From Lasiodiplodia sp. COLG20 (taxonomy: Eukaryota; Ascomycota; Dothideomycetes; Botryosphaeriales; Botryosphaeriaceae), in contig VNWV01000003.1 in the NCBI GenBank assembly GCA_009801085.1, positions 434,001 through 498,000 on the forward strand: a stretch of 64,000 nt of DNA, read 5' to 3'. This document shows positions 34,644 to 45,100 of the stretch, piece after piece. The notes beneath the pieces were generated by a model that saw only the letters and a program-made list of their open reading frames with translations, was not told the origin of the DNA and searched no databases. The first letter of the stretch is position 1, and each line of letters begins with the position of its first letter. Made by a program: the position numbers and the translations under genes.

Positions 34644-35762
34644 ATGGCCAAGAAGTGCGTCCACAAGGGCTGCGGCAAGGTCTACGAGGACGAGGCCGAG
34701 CCCTGCGTCTACCACCCCGGCCCTCCCGTCTTCCACGAGGGGCAGAAAGGTCGGTAATATTTCTCTCTCCCAGTTTCTACTTTCCGCCCACCTCAGCGCC
34801 TGAACTTACCGTCTCATCCCACCCCAGGCTGGAAATGCTGCAAACCCCGCGTCCTCACCTTCGACGAATTCCTCGCCATTCCGCCCTGCACTACGGGCAC
34901 CCACTCCGAGGTCGACGACACCCCCGCCGAAGAACCCAAGCCATCCGCCGCCCACGCTGAGGCCCCCGAACCGACGCCCGCCCACGCCTCCACCGTCGGG
35001 CTCTCAGACCACACGCCGCCGGCCTCGCGCCTGCCCACGCAAGCCGCGCCGACGCCCACGCGCTCGCCCGCACCGCCGCCCGAGGACGAGGAGGACGACC
35101 CGAGCCTGCCGATCCCGGACGGCGCGACCTGCAAGCGCAAGGCCTGCAATGCCACGTACGACGCCGCCAAGGGCCGCGGCGAGGGCGTCGAAGAAAGCTG
35201 CGTGCACCACCCGGGCGCGCCCATCTTCCACGAGGGCAGCAAGGGCTACAGCTGCTGCAAGCGGCGCGTGCTCGAGTTCGACGAGTTCATGAAGATCGAG
35301 GGCTGCGTGACCAAGGACCGACATCTCTTCGTGGGCAAGAAGAAGGAAGAGAACGCCGAGGACATTGTCGAGAGCGTGCGGTAAGCCTTGCTTCCCCTTC
35401 CTCCCCTTCCTCCTCCTTCATGCCCCACAGACTGACCAAGCCCCAGCTCCGACTTCTACCAAACCTCCACCACGGTCATCGCCTCCCTCTTCCTCAAGAA
35501 GATCGACAAGGAAACCAGCACCGTCGCCCTGCGCGCCGACGGCGTCGCCCTCGACCTGCGCACTGCCGACCGCAAGCGCCACGCCGCCGACCTGCGCTTC
35601 TTCGGCCCCATCGACCCCGAAGCGTCCTCGTACAAGATCATGGGCACCAAGCTCGAGCTCGAGCTGCACAAGGCCGACGGCCAGAGCTGGCCTGTTCTGC
35701 GCGTCGACGATCCGCGCACCGGCGAGATTATTCAGACCGGTCGCGCGGGGAGGGTGGCGTAA
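34644..35762 (+). CDS. chpA: CHORD and CS domain protein (CHORDC1/CHP1-type HSP90 co-chaperone)
   Basis: Three exons (introns 34750-34827 and 35381-35446) give 324 aa, close to animal CHORDC1. CHORD 1 starts at residue 4 (CVHKGCGKVY ... [20 protein letters not shown]). CHORD 2 lies at ~150-215 (CKRKACNATY ... CVHHPGAPIFHEGSKGYSCC). Each has the six-Cys, two-His zinc pattern. A Pro/Ala-rich linker with an acidic patch separates them. The C-terminal CS domain (STTVIASLFLKKIDKET ... KIMGTKLELELHKA) resembles p23 and SGT1. Family members bind HSP90 and SGT1 and help maturation of client proteins, including NLR receptors in plants and animals. The presence of two NLR genes in the same window is suggestive but not evidence of linkage. 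Confidence 0.95.
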
Positions 35763-36725
35763 GTGGTGTGGGATGATTGATTGGTCTTCGGGAACGGTTG
35801 CGGGTGAGGCGAAAAAGGAGGGAAGAGGGAGGCGTTTGTAGGAGCGGGAATTGGGTAGGGATTGGGAGAGCGAGGGAGGAATGAGTGGCGAGGGCGGCCG
35901 GAAAAGCGGTGTCTTCGGGCGGTGAAGGCGTTCAGGTTGTGGGGAAAACAAAAGGGCTGCAGCAGCGAGGGACGAGTAACGAGTAGACGAACGAAAAAAA
36001 GATGTAAAAAGTGTAACTGAATGATGCATCCGACGATGGCGTTAGAAAGGGGTGGTGAACACGTTTGGGTTATGAAGGGGAAAAAACAGAAAGCGGAAAA
36101 TCTTTGGATCATTTTTCCTCATGGATAATGTAGGTAGAAGAACGGATCTGTGACGTGTTTATGGTACACTAGTGCCCTGGCCTAAGCCCTACGTGTGATT
36201 CTTATGTGAGTTCCAATAATGTCTGATTTCGCGGGTAGTAAGTTCCCACGTTGCGTCGAGGTAGCTCTCATCTGACGGCATCTTGAACAGTTTTGCATCA
36301 CATTACACAGATTCAGCCAATAGTTTCGGTGTTTAAAAACATTATTAGTATTTTTTACGTCGTTACCCATGAGTAGTCCAACGAGGCCGTCTCTGCATGA
36401 CAATGCATCCCTAAAAGAATGCTAGACATGACAATAAAAATGAGTAAAAAGAGACATAAAGTCATAAGAAGGTGGGAGAACGAATGAGGAAACGAAGAGT
36501 CCTTTAGCTCCGTTCCACCCCTTTTTGGTTCCCTTTGTACATTTGTGGGAAGAATAACACATCTCTTGAGCAGCCGAACATCCAAAGATCAAGCACACCT
36601 GGGTATGGGTAAGCCAAACGCAGCGCAGCAATTGCAATCAATATCTTCTCTTCTTGTCTCTGATCTCTCTCTCCCTCTCTCCCCTCATTACCGGCACTTT
36701 CTTCTTTTTCATTTTATTTCGTTTC
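35763..36725. other. 3' flanks of convergent genes
   Basis: This holds the 3' UTR of the CHORD gene (purine-rich) and of the MFS transporter (C/T-rich around 36,650-36,720). No gene or RNA recognised. Confidence 0.5.
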
Positions 36726-38635
36726 CTAATCCGAACCGAGCGGCTTCGTCGGCGCAAACTGACTCCTCTCGCGGATCTTGGCACCCTTGAGGTAGAAGAG
36801 GATGGGGACGGGGACGAGGACGGCGGCGACGCAGCCGAGCAGGGTGCCGGCCCACTGCACGCCCATGCCCTCGAACATGTACGTCGCGAAGAGCGGGAAG
36901 CCGGCGCCGCAGAGCGAGCGGAGGAAGGTGTTTGCCGCGATGGCAGAAGCAGCGAACTGAAAAAAGATTCCCAGTCAGTATGAAAGATCCCCCCTTTATA
37001 TTCACAGAGAGTATTAAGACTTGTGCAAAGACTTACCATAAGATACGCATCAACGAGGTAATTCAAGCTCTGCAAGAAGATGGCCATCAGACCGAAGCCG
37101 CTGCACAGGCCGGACAGCGTGGGCACGATCCAGTGGATGTCCTTGGTGTAGCCGGTCCACGCGAACCAGAACAGGCCGATAGAGAAAGCAACGCCGCCGA
37201 TGATGACCTCGGGCAGGCGCCACTCGGGCACCGGCACGTCGTTGTTGGCCGCTAGCTTGCGCTGGTAGCCTGGCTGCCGGAGGACGATAAAGGTGCCGGC
37301 CAACAGCTGGCCCATGATCATGCCGAAGTAGGGCAAGCCGCCGACGCCCAGGTTCATGCCGTGGATCTGCTGGAAGACGATGGGGTAGGCCGTGAGGAAG
37401 AGGTAGAGGATGCCGTAGACGAAGGCCTGAGGAAAGAGTTAGCAGTGTCGCGCAGATGTCTGCGGTGTTGGGAGGCTTACCATGTAGATGGAGAGGAGCA
37501 GCACAATAGGCTCGGTGACCAGCATGCGAAGAGGACGGGAGAAGTTCTTCTCGAGCAGCTCGCGGAAGTCGATTTCGATTTCCTCCTGCTTGGCGTGGAT
37601 GCCCCAGTTCTTGGTCCTGCGGCGCAGCTCCGCCGCCTTGTTCACGAGGATGACCGGCGGGTACGTCTCCTGCAGGAAACAAATGTTGATAGCGAATGCG
37701 AAGAAGCCCATGAACGAGACGATGTACTGCGTCCAGCGCCAGCCGAGGTAGGACATAGTAATGAATCCACCAATGAAAGGGGCGAGCAGCGGGCCGGTGA
37801 AAACGGTCATGGAAAATACGGTGATAGCAATACCACGAGTCCTGTTATCGAACATGTCCGAGAAGACGGCGGCAACGGTAGTCAGGGGGCAGGCACCGAA
37901 GAATCCACTCCAGAAGCGGCACAGAAGAACGGTTTGGAGGTCCTTGGCCGTGGCGCAGGCGATGAAGAAGATGGAGAAACCGAAAGACGAGATGATCAAG
38001 GGCTTCCGCCGGCCGTACAGCTCAGATCCAGGCGCCCAGAGGATGGGACCAGTTGCGAAACCCAGGACGTACAGGGACACTCCCAGGATACCAACCTCAG
38101 TGCTGACCTCGAATTTTTGAGCCACAACGCGGGTAGCGGAGGAGAAAATGGAACTACCAAAAGCAGCCACGAGCGTAGTGTATCCCAGCATCACCGCCGT
38201 CGCAAGCTTCTTCTTCAATGGCCAGTTCTGTGCGTGCATTGGGTCGTCCGGACCATCAAACTCCACGACATACTCCTCCCGATCCGGCAGCGGCGGCGGG
38301 TACGGCTTGCCGGCGCCAAAGTTGGGCAATGGCTTGTTCGACTTTCTGCTCTTGATGCTCGCACCAACAGTTCCGCTATGCTGGCTGCGTGCGGTCTGGA
38401 TCCTGCTCATGGCTGTCTGATTGCGCTCCAAGTCTGCCATGTTATCCCTGGCAGTCGGCACTCTTGACATTCCAATCTCGCGGCGTTCTATCGAGGCGGT
38501 AGAGCCTTCTGATGAGCTGCTGGAGGATGTCGAGGAGGTATGGGTGCGCTCCAGGGCCTCGTGCTGCTCAGCAGGCGACTTGCCATTGTTGGCATCCTGC
38601 TCGCACTTCTCGATAAAATGGTCGGCGTTGTCCAT
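36726..38635 (-). CDS. MFS transporter, DHA1 drug:H+ antiporter / polyamine-transporter type
   Basis: Three exons (introns 37427-37480 and 36957-37036) give 591 aa. The first ~150 residues are a Ser/Thr-rich cytosolic extension. Then come about twelve membrane segments, starting near [20 protein letters not shown]. Family marks include [13 protein letters not shown] after TM2, [14 protein letters not shown] in TM4, GWRWTQYI near TM6 and the C-terminal [14 protein letters not shown]. These fit plasma-membrane DHA1 carriers such as the Tpo1 polyamine and multidrug exporters. The actual substrate is not readable. The ORF is open further upstream without ATG, and the start was set at 38635. No biosynthetic gene cluster surrounds it. 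Confidence 0.93.
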
Positions 38636-40223
38636 TGTTGATCCGGGCCGGTCCAGGGGCGGATGGTTGACGGGTCGGTTTATTAATTGGCGAGCACGCG
38701 AATTCCTGGGCAATTCGCGAGCAATGGCAAGAAGGATGGGAAAAAGGAAGGCACAAGGCACGAAAGACGGAAAAGGGCACAAAATGAGGCCTCCGGGCTC
38801 GTATTAAAAGGATTGCTCAGCTTGCGGTTCCGCGGCTTGCAGCGGCAATCTAAGACAGCTTCCTCGGCACTTGAGGATGGCAAGCGGTAGGGCGCACTGG
38901 AATGTCTCCCGGATTCCGTTAGGCAGAAGGCGGCCGTGCTCGGTGGGTCCTGGTCCGTGGCGGCCCAAGAAAAAACGTCGTGGCGGATGCTGATCAGATG
39001 TCGGGAAAGAGCGGTGTTATCAGGAGGTTCTTCTGTTGCGTTTGCCACTTGCTCTGTCTCGTGAGCTGGCGCTCGAAAAATCTCGAATGATGACGACAGC
39101 GGCCAAGGCGGCTGGAACTTTTCCGCACTCAATGCCGGACTGCCGGCGAAGTCCCGAGAAAGCCAGGGGAGCAGAGCGGCTGTGGCTGAGGAGAGGCGTT
39201 TTCTGGCGTCGGGTTTATCGGTTTATCGGCAGAAAATCTGGAAGCTCAACACACAGTCCACTGGTAGATCTGGTCGGCGCACATCCCATGTTCGCGTCTG
39301 CCATGAGCAGCAGTCATGTCGCCTTTATATCGACCTCCATCTGCTTAGCTGCCCAGAGCCGGCTCATGCAGTACCCCTCACGGCTGGGAAGCTCCCTGAC
39401 GCCTCAATGGTGCTGATTGGTGTGGCACCTTGATGACGCTTAATAGGGGCGCCACCAGCCACCTTGGTCAGCACGATAGCGGCACCCTCCTAAATCGGTT
39501 CAGGAAACCGGATGTTGCCCAAGGTTACGGTGTGAGGTGGGAAAGCTAACAGCAGCTGCTGCTCTGCGCGCTATGCCGTGATCCGTCCTGTCCGTCCTTT
39601 GATCCGTGTCTCACGGGCCGAGCACGGTTACTCCGAGCCGTCTCGTGCGAGAGAAACACCTCTCCGTCCGAACGGTTTGGTATCAGTCACCGCTCGCGCT
39701 TTCCTTTGCCCCGGACTCCGCAGCGGCTGTGACCGGATGCGGGACTCCCACAAAATGCAACCCCGTGATGATGAGCCATGTGTCGATCCGAGTCCGCCTG
39801 TCTTCAAGGTTGAACCTTACGGCCCGGCCCGGGATCGATCGGAAAGGCAGTTGGAGCCGCAACCGGGACTATCTTGCCTTTAACCGTACTTATAGACCGG
39901 GGTTGGCTGCTCCCCTCCGCGATTGTCGTGTCTCCACATGGCCCCTGGTGGAGCATTCTAGCTGCCACCGCTTGCAGAATGCTGAAGCATTGCCCAGAAA
40001 GCTAAGCATTCGATTCTGCATTCGGGTGAATCCTGCGCTTCCGACGACAGCCTTGGTGGGCTTCCAGCTGAGTCAACAGTAAAATTGATTTAGGTTACAT
40101 CCCCCAGATGGTTCAAGCGAGCTATTCTTAGCAAAAAGGTAGTTCTATAGTCGACAACATCGCGAGCTCAGCTCCAAGCCACACGCCTAACGTCAGCCAG
40201 GTAACACGCAGGTACGCTATTCT
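38636..40223. other. Intergenic, promoter of the MFS gene and 3' flank of MSH5
   Basis: This 1.6 kb stretch is GC-rich and holds only ORFs of random character (the longest 158 codons). I saw no RNA gene, repeat array or transposon. Confidence 0.5.
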
Positions 40224-43200
40224 TTACGACGTCGTTTCCGACGTGCTCATCGTATCCATATCCGCTGTCGTCGTATCGTACGTAGTAGAAGCTGTCGCTG
40301 CAAGCACCTCGTCCAGCAGTTTCCGTGGATCACCGTCTGCGTCAGCCCCAATATCAGCAGCCAAAAATGCTCTCGCAATGCACTCAGCCTCCTCTAGTTC
40401 CTCTCTCTCGTGAGCTGGCATCACCGCGCATGCCGAGACAAGATCCTCCCCCTTAACAGACATGAGAATCAGTTGCTCCGCCCGTGCCACAACCTCTTTG
40501 CTGATGCCGTTCATTGCTGCACAGATGCTCCCAAAGCTCGATACACTACGGCCGAGTCGGAAATTGTACAGATAGGTGATCTGCTCGTCAATGCTTTCCC
40601 TGTCCTGGTCAACACGGACCTCCATGTGGCCGAATTGCAGAGCTGGTTGGTTGACGAGGTATCCTTCTTCGAAAATTTCATGGAAATGAGTGGCCCCGAG
40701 TACTTTCGGGCACTTATTTCCTAGGTTGAGAAGGTATTCGAACACACCGCAAACAAGGCCTGCCCCATCATTCGTGCTTGTGCCCTTGCCAAATTCATCG
40801 AATACGAGTAAGCTGCGGGGTGTAGCAAGGTTTAGCGCCAACGAAACCTGTTGAAGATCGATCATGAATGCACTCTGGATCCTGGAGACCGATTCGCGGG
40901 TCGCAATGCGCGTGAGTATCTTGTCCGTCAAGCCGATTCGGGCGCTTTCTGCTGGCACAAAACTGCCGACATGAGCCATGTAGACGATAATAGCCACCTG
41001 TTTCATGTAGATGCTTTTGCCAGAAAAGTTTGGGCCGGTGAGGATGAGCATGTTCGGGCCGTCCATTGCGGCTGAGCTTGTTGGGGCGTTGGAGCGCTCA
41101 GATGTTGGAACACCTGATGAGCCGTGGCCGACCTCAAGGTCAGGTTCAGAAGGACCAACAATCAGAGTGTCATTTGCGACAAAAGACGGAACCGTGAGCT
41201 CTTGTAGAATATGGCGTCCAGCTTTGATCTGGATGATATTATCCTCGACAACTTTTGGTTTCATTAATTTGTGCATCCTCGCACCTTGGGCAAGCGCGAT
41301 GAGTGCGTCCAGTTCCGCGCAGATGTCGGAAGCTTTGATGAAGACGTCTTCGAATTCCAGAACATACTGTGCTAGGTTATGGGTAATTTCGATCTCCTTG
41401 TCGCAGATCAAACCATGCATATCTCCGAAATGGTCATCCATTTCCCGCATGTTGTCATTCTTGTAGTAGACGTGCTCTTCGCTCGTAAACATGCGCTCCC
41501 AGACGTCCTGTTGTGAGCCTTCGTACATTCCATGGCCAGTGTCGGGGTCCATTGGGACAGTGATGAGGAATCCGATTTGGGGGAAGAAGATGACATTGAT
41601 GCTGGTTCCGAGCACAGCAGGAACCCTTTCAGCTATGTGATTGGCAACTTGTGAAAGTACGAGCTCAATCCCATCGTACGTCCGCTTCATGTTGTCAAGT
41701 TCTTCGTCGATTCCCATATGGACAACGGTGCGATGTTGATACTCCGACTGCTCAAAGTCAATTATGTCCGTAATCTTTCGTCCGACCTGTGCCAGGTTTC
41801 GGAATTCCACTGTTTCAAGGATGAAGTTCCTGGTGTGAAGATTTTCGACTGCATTCATCTCTTGAAATGCATCCTTGATCTTCAGCATATGATAAGCGAA
41901 GAGTCGAGTTCTTGCCCAAAGACCGCTGGTGATGCCTTGCTTTTTCCCCGGACCGGCATTCACGCCCTTTCGAAGATTGACCATTGCGACTCGCATGTTT
42001 TTGATTTTCTTCAGGCTCTGCACGATCTGATTCACGGGGGCAGAGTTATCCGGTCGAAGAAAGATAGAGATGGCGTCCAGGCGCTTGTTGATGACGCTAA
42101 GGTCGAGGCTTGGTCGAAGGAAATACTGGCGTAAGAGTACTCGACCTTGAGGGGTCTTGGCAAGGTAGTGAAACAAGCCGTACACCGAAAGGCCTTCCTT
42201 TGACCCCGAGTTGGCTTTCGTGGGCCCTTGGTTATGTAAATGAGGGTGTGATTCTGACTGCAGGATTTGGAGCGACAGTAGAGTATCCATGTTCACGAGC
42301 CTAGATATGTTAGTAGATGACGGTGATATACAGGCTTGTAACTCACATAGTGCTTCTGAGAGTAAACAGTTCGATAGTCGCGATGCGAAACAGATCAGCA
42401 GCAGCTCGATCACCAGGGAGAAAGGAAACTGATCTGCGCCGTTGTACGTAAGCCAGAACAGCACCAGCGCAACCCACAGATATCTTGCTGTCCAAGTTGA
42501 TCCACCCGTGTAGCCTCAGAATGTGCTCCAGGCGTCCTGTGTCTTCATCGTCGCCATACGCTCCACTGGTCTGAACATCGCCAGGAATGGTGAATGTGAC
42601 ATTCGGCCCACCGTCGGTCCCAATCTTCAGGTTCGCAAGCTTGCTCTTGCCCGAATCATAGTTGAATTCTGGTGTCGGGCGGACTTCGAGAATGTATGGG
42701 AGTGCGAATTGATCATCTACAGTCCCAACGTAAGTCAAAATTCTTGAATCCCGTTCGAGGAGAGCGTACGAGAATCGCTGGTAGAGCTTAGGCTCCTTCG
42801 TTCTGGATCCAGCTTGTCCAAGACCGAATCATCGGCTCTTGTGGCGACAAGCACAACGGTCGGATTAATGTGGAGTTTAACTGTAGAGAAAAGTCAGCGA
42901 GTCTAATAGCTCGGAGAACAAGTGTGGCTTACGGGTGTCGATGATCTCCACGTCTCCGAGCTTCATATCCTCCATGAGGTAAAGTTTCTCTTCACGGGCG
43001 ACGTAGTAAGAGCATCCCACCGTTTTACGCTCTCTGATGTCTACAGCCATGATAATTTCGTCAAGCGCGTCAATATCGGCATCCGTTGCATCAACCAAGC
43101 GATCGAGCAGCGCAGACTGAGCCTCCGGGGGTGCGTTTGACGTCGGTACTTGCGGCGAACGCCATTGCACGACTCTTGGTGCGACGCCTTGTGGAGTCGG

Positions 43201-43332
43201 GGTAGAAGGAGGCTGCGACGGCCGCAAGGCAGACGCGCGTGTGGTGGATGGGCTGTTCTGCACGGTGCGGCTAGACGCACTATGCGGCACTGACTCCGAT
43301 CTTTGACGCTTGCGAGACGCTCTGAAAGCCAT
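40224..43332 (-). CDS. MSH5: Meiotic MutS homologue MSH5
   Basis: Msh5 pairs with Msh4 to form a clamp that stabilises recombination intermediates and promotes crossovers in meiosis. Four exons (introns 42881-42932, 42717-42769, 42301-42346) give 985 aa. Exon 1 has a disordered Ser/Pro-rich N-terminus, then LDEIIMAVDIRERKTVGCSY. Exon 3 ends RSTM and exon 4 continues LVNMDTLLSLQIL. Visible MutS parts are the lever/clamp region (FFPQIGFLITVP), Walker A GPNFSGKSIYMKQ, HVGSFVPAESA, and Walker B LLVFDEFGKGTSTNDG. The DEFGKGT form distinguishes MSH5 from MSH4 (DELGRGT). The ATPase ends GATHFHEIF. The gene looks intact, which fits a lineage that still undergoes meiosis. Confidence 0.95.
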
Positions 43333-43690
43333 GGTTCACGCGTTAAAAGATTGGACGCGGGTTGTCATGTGTTGTATTAGAGGTGAGTTGTGAGGTGTAG
43401 TAAGAGATGCGACATTGAGAAAGCGCGACTAATGGGGAATACGGTTTAGGCAGGCGTTCGACGACAGAGCCCCGACAAGAAAGCTGCTACACCAGCATCT
43501 GAACACATGGGACAGCAACACCAAGGAACACAAAAATTGAATTCTGGACACGAGAGGAAAGGTTTGACTCGCCTTTGCACCTTAAGTGCTGATCGCATTA
43601 TACCTGATTTATCTTTAATTCATTAAGCTGTACGGCTAGACCCTTTGCAGGGCAAACCATGCGTCGTAGCACAGATCCAGTGCATGCCAG
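43333..43690. other. Intergenic: MSH5 promoter and 3' flank of the reductase gene
   Basis: Both neighbours are on the minus strand. Nothing further recognised. Confidence 0.5.
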
Positions 43691-44886
43691 TTACTGAGAA
43701 GAAGCAGTTTTGTCATGACTGGGTGCACCATGCTGCTTACCATACTTCCATACCTTGTTCTCCAGGTCGGGCTGGACGAACAGCCACGCAACGTTCGTCA
43801 CCCAGCTGAGCACTGTGTCTACGAACCAGTTGTTTCTTGGGCTTCCAGTCAAAGTACCCGCCCTCATCACCTTGGCCAGATAATTCGTAGCGATAAGATA
43901 GTAACCCTTCTCAAGCTCCTTGACCGCAGCAGATGCCACCTCGTCCTCAGTCTGCGCTGGGTCGCCTTCTTCAAGAATCATGGTGACCGGATGCTTTACG
44001 GATTGCTCATACTCGTGACCAGGACTGGTGATGGTTCCCGGACAGACGCAGTGAACCTTTATCTCCGGGTCAGGAGAGCCAGAGCTGTGGAAGCGGCCGC
44101 CGTTGTAGATTTGGACTTCCTGGCGTAACGAGTCGGCGAAATTGCGGAGAGCAGCTTTAGCAGGGCTGTAGGTGCCATAACCTGCGACTCCGACGAATGC
44201 GGCACTCGAAGAAGTCATGATGAAGTGACGAGGAAGCGGGGCCTGTTTAGTCGAAGCTTCAGCAGGAGCAGTATGCTTTATCCACGCTCTCAGGACCGAT
44301 TGAGCCAAATACACAGTGGCGAAGTAGTTGATGTCCATCTGCTGGCGCAGCACTTCCACAGGTGCATCCAGAATCAGCCTTGGTATCGACATGCCCGCGT
44401 TTGCCCACACGATATCCGGGGGTTGTCCGTTATTCCATGCCGTCACTTCCGCGAGAAGACGGTCGTTTTCTTCGGGCTTCGTTACATCGGCGCTGATATA
44501 GTGGAAACGCTGGGAAGGTTTGACTTTGGTGGCCTGACATTGTCAGCAGAGAGCATACAGTAAGCACATCGCCGCGCAATTGGTAGCTGTACCGAAATGT
44601 ACTCGAGAGCCTCTTCTAACTTCTTCGCATTACGTGCAACGATGACCACATTGGCGCCTTTCTGAGCAAGCAATTTGCCAAGGCCTCGGCCCATGCCTTG
44701 GGAGCCACCGGTAATCACGACAGTCTGGCATCTTGTCAGCATTCGCGTCGTTTACTAGAAGAGGTGTATTACCCTGCCATCGACCTGAAAGTGGTTCTTC
44801 CTACTGAAAAGTCCCATGATATCCGCGGCGAGAACGAGAAAAAATACGACAAGGAGTGAAGATGCGGTTTGCAACCCGAGAGCCAT
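43691..44886 (-). CDS. TSC10: 3-ketodihydrosphingosine reductase (KDSR/Tsc10)
   Basis: The enzyme reduces 3-ketodihydrosphingosine to dihydrosphingosine with NADPH, the second step of sphingolipid synthesis, at the ER. Three exons (introns 44725-44772 and 44534-44592) give 362 aa. An N-terminal hydrophobic segment (SSLLVVFFLVLAADIMGLF) precedes the Rossmann motif TGGSQGMGRG, then VWANAG, and the catalytic Ser (MTSSSAAF) with YSPAK giving Tyr and Lys. A second hydrophobic stretch occurs near the C-terminus (VLSWVTNVAWLFV), as in yeast Tsc10. Family identity among short-chain dehydrogenases is supported by this N- and C-terminal membrane layout. It starts 214 bp from the divergent UTP3 gene. 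Confidence 0.92.
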
Positions 44887-45100
44887 TACGGGAGATTGAA
44901 GCGCTGTCAGACAGCGAAGGGGAAACTTGGGGGCCGCCAGTAGCTCGACGCGCTCCGGAGTAGTGGGAAGCTCGGGCGCGGCGGATGTTGGCGCTGGCTC
45001 ACCGCCCGCGGCAAAAAAGTTGCGCGCAAATACAATCTCGGCGCGCGGAGGCGAACTCACGCTGCACATCCGCCCTTGAGTCTGCCGTCCAACAACCGCC
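44887..45100. promoter_or_regulatory. Divergent promoter TSC10 / UTP3
   Basis: Only 214 bp separate the two ATGs, so the promoters must overlap. The middle is GC-rich (GGCGCGCG-type sequence) with one A-run near 45015. No TATA box is evident. Confidence 0.6.

Noticed and set aside
39606..40082. A 158-codon plus-strand ORF between the MFS gene and MSH5
   Set aside because: Random-looking composition, no domain and no splice partners.
40176..40187. AAGCCACACGCC, resembling part of fungal 5S rRNA
   Set aside because: Only twelve bases match; the flanking 5S sequence, including the GTGACCACC region, is absent.
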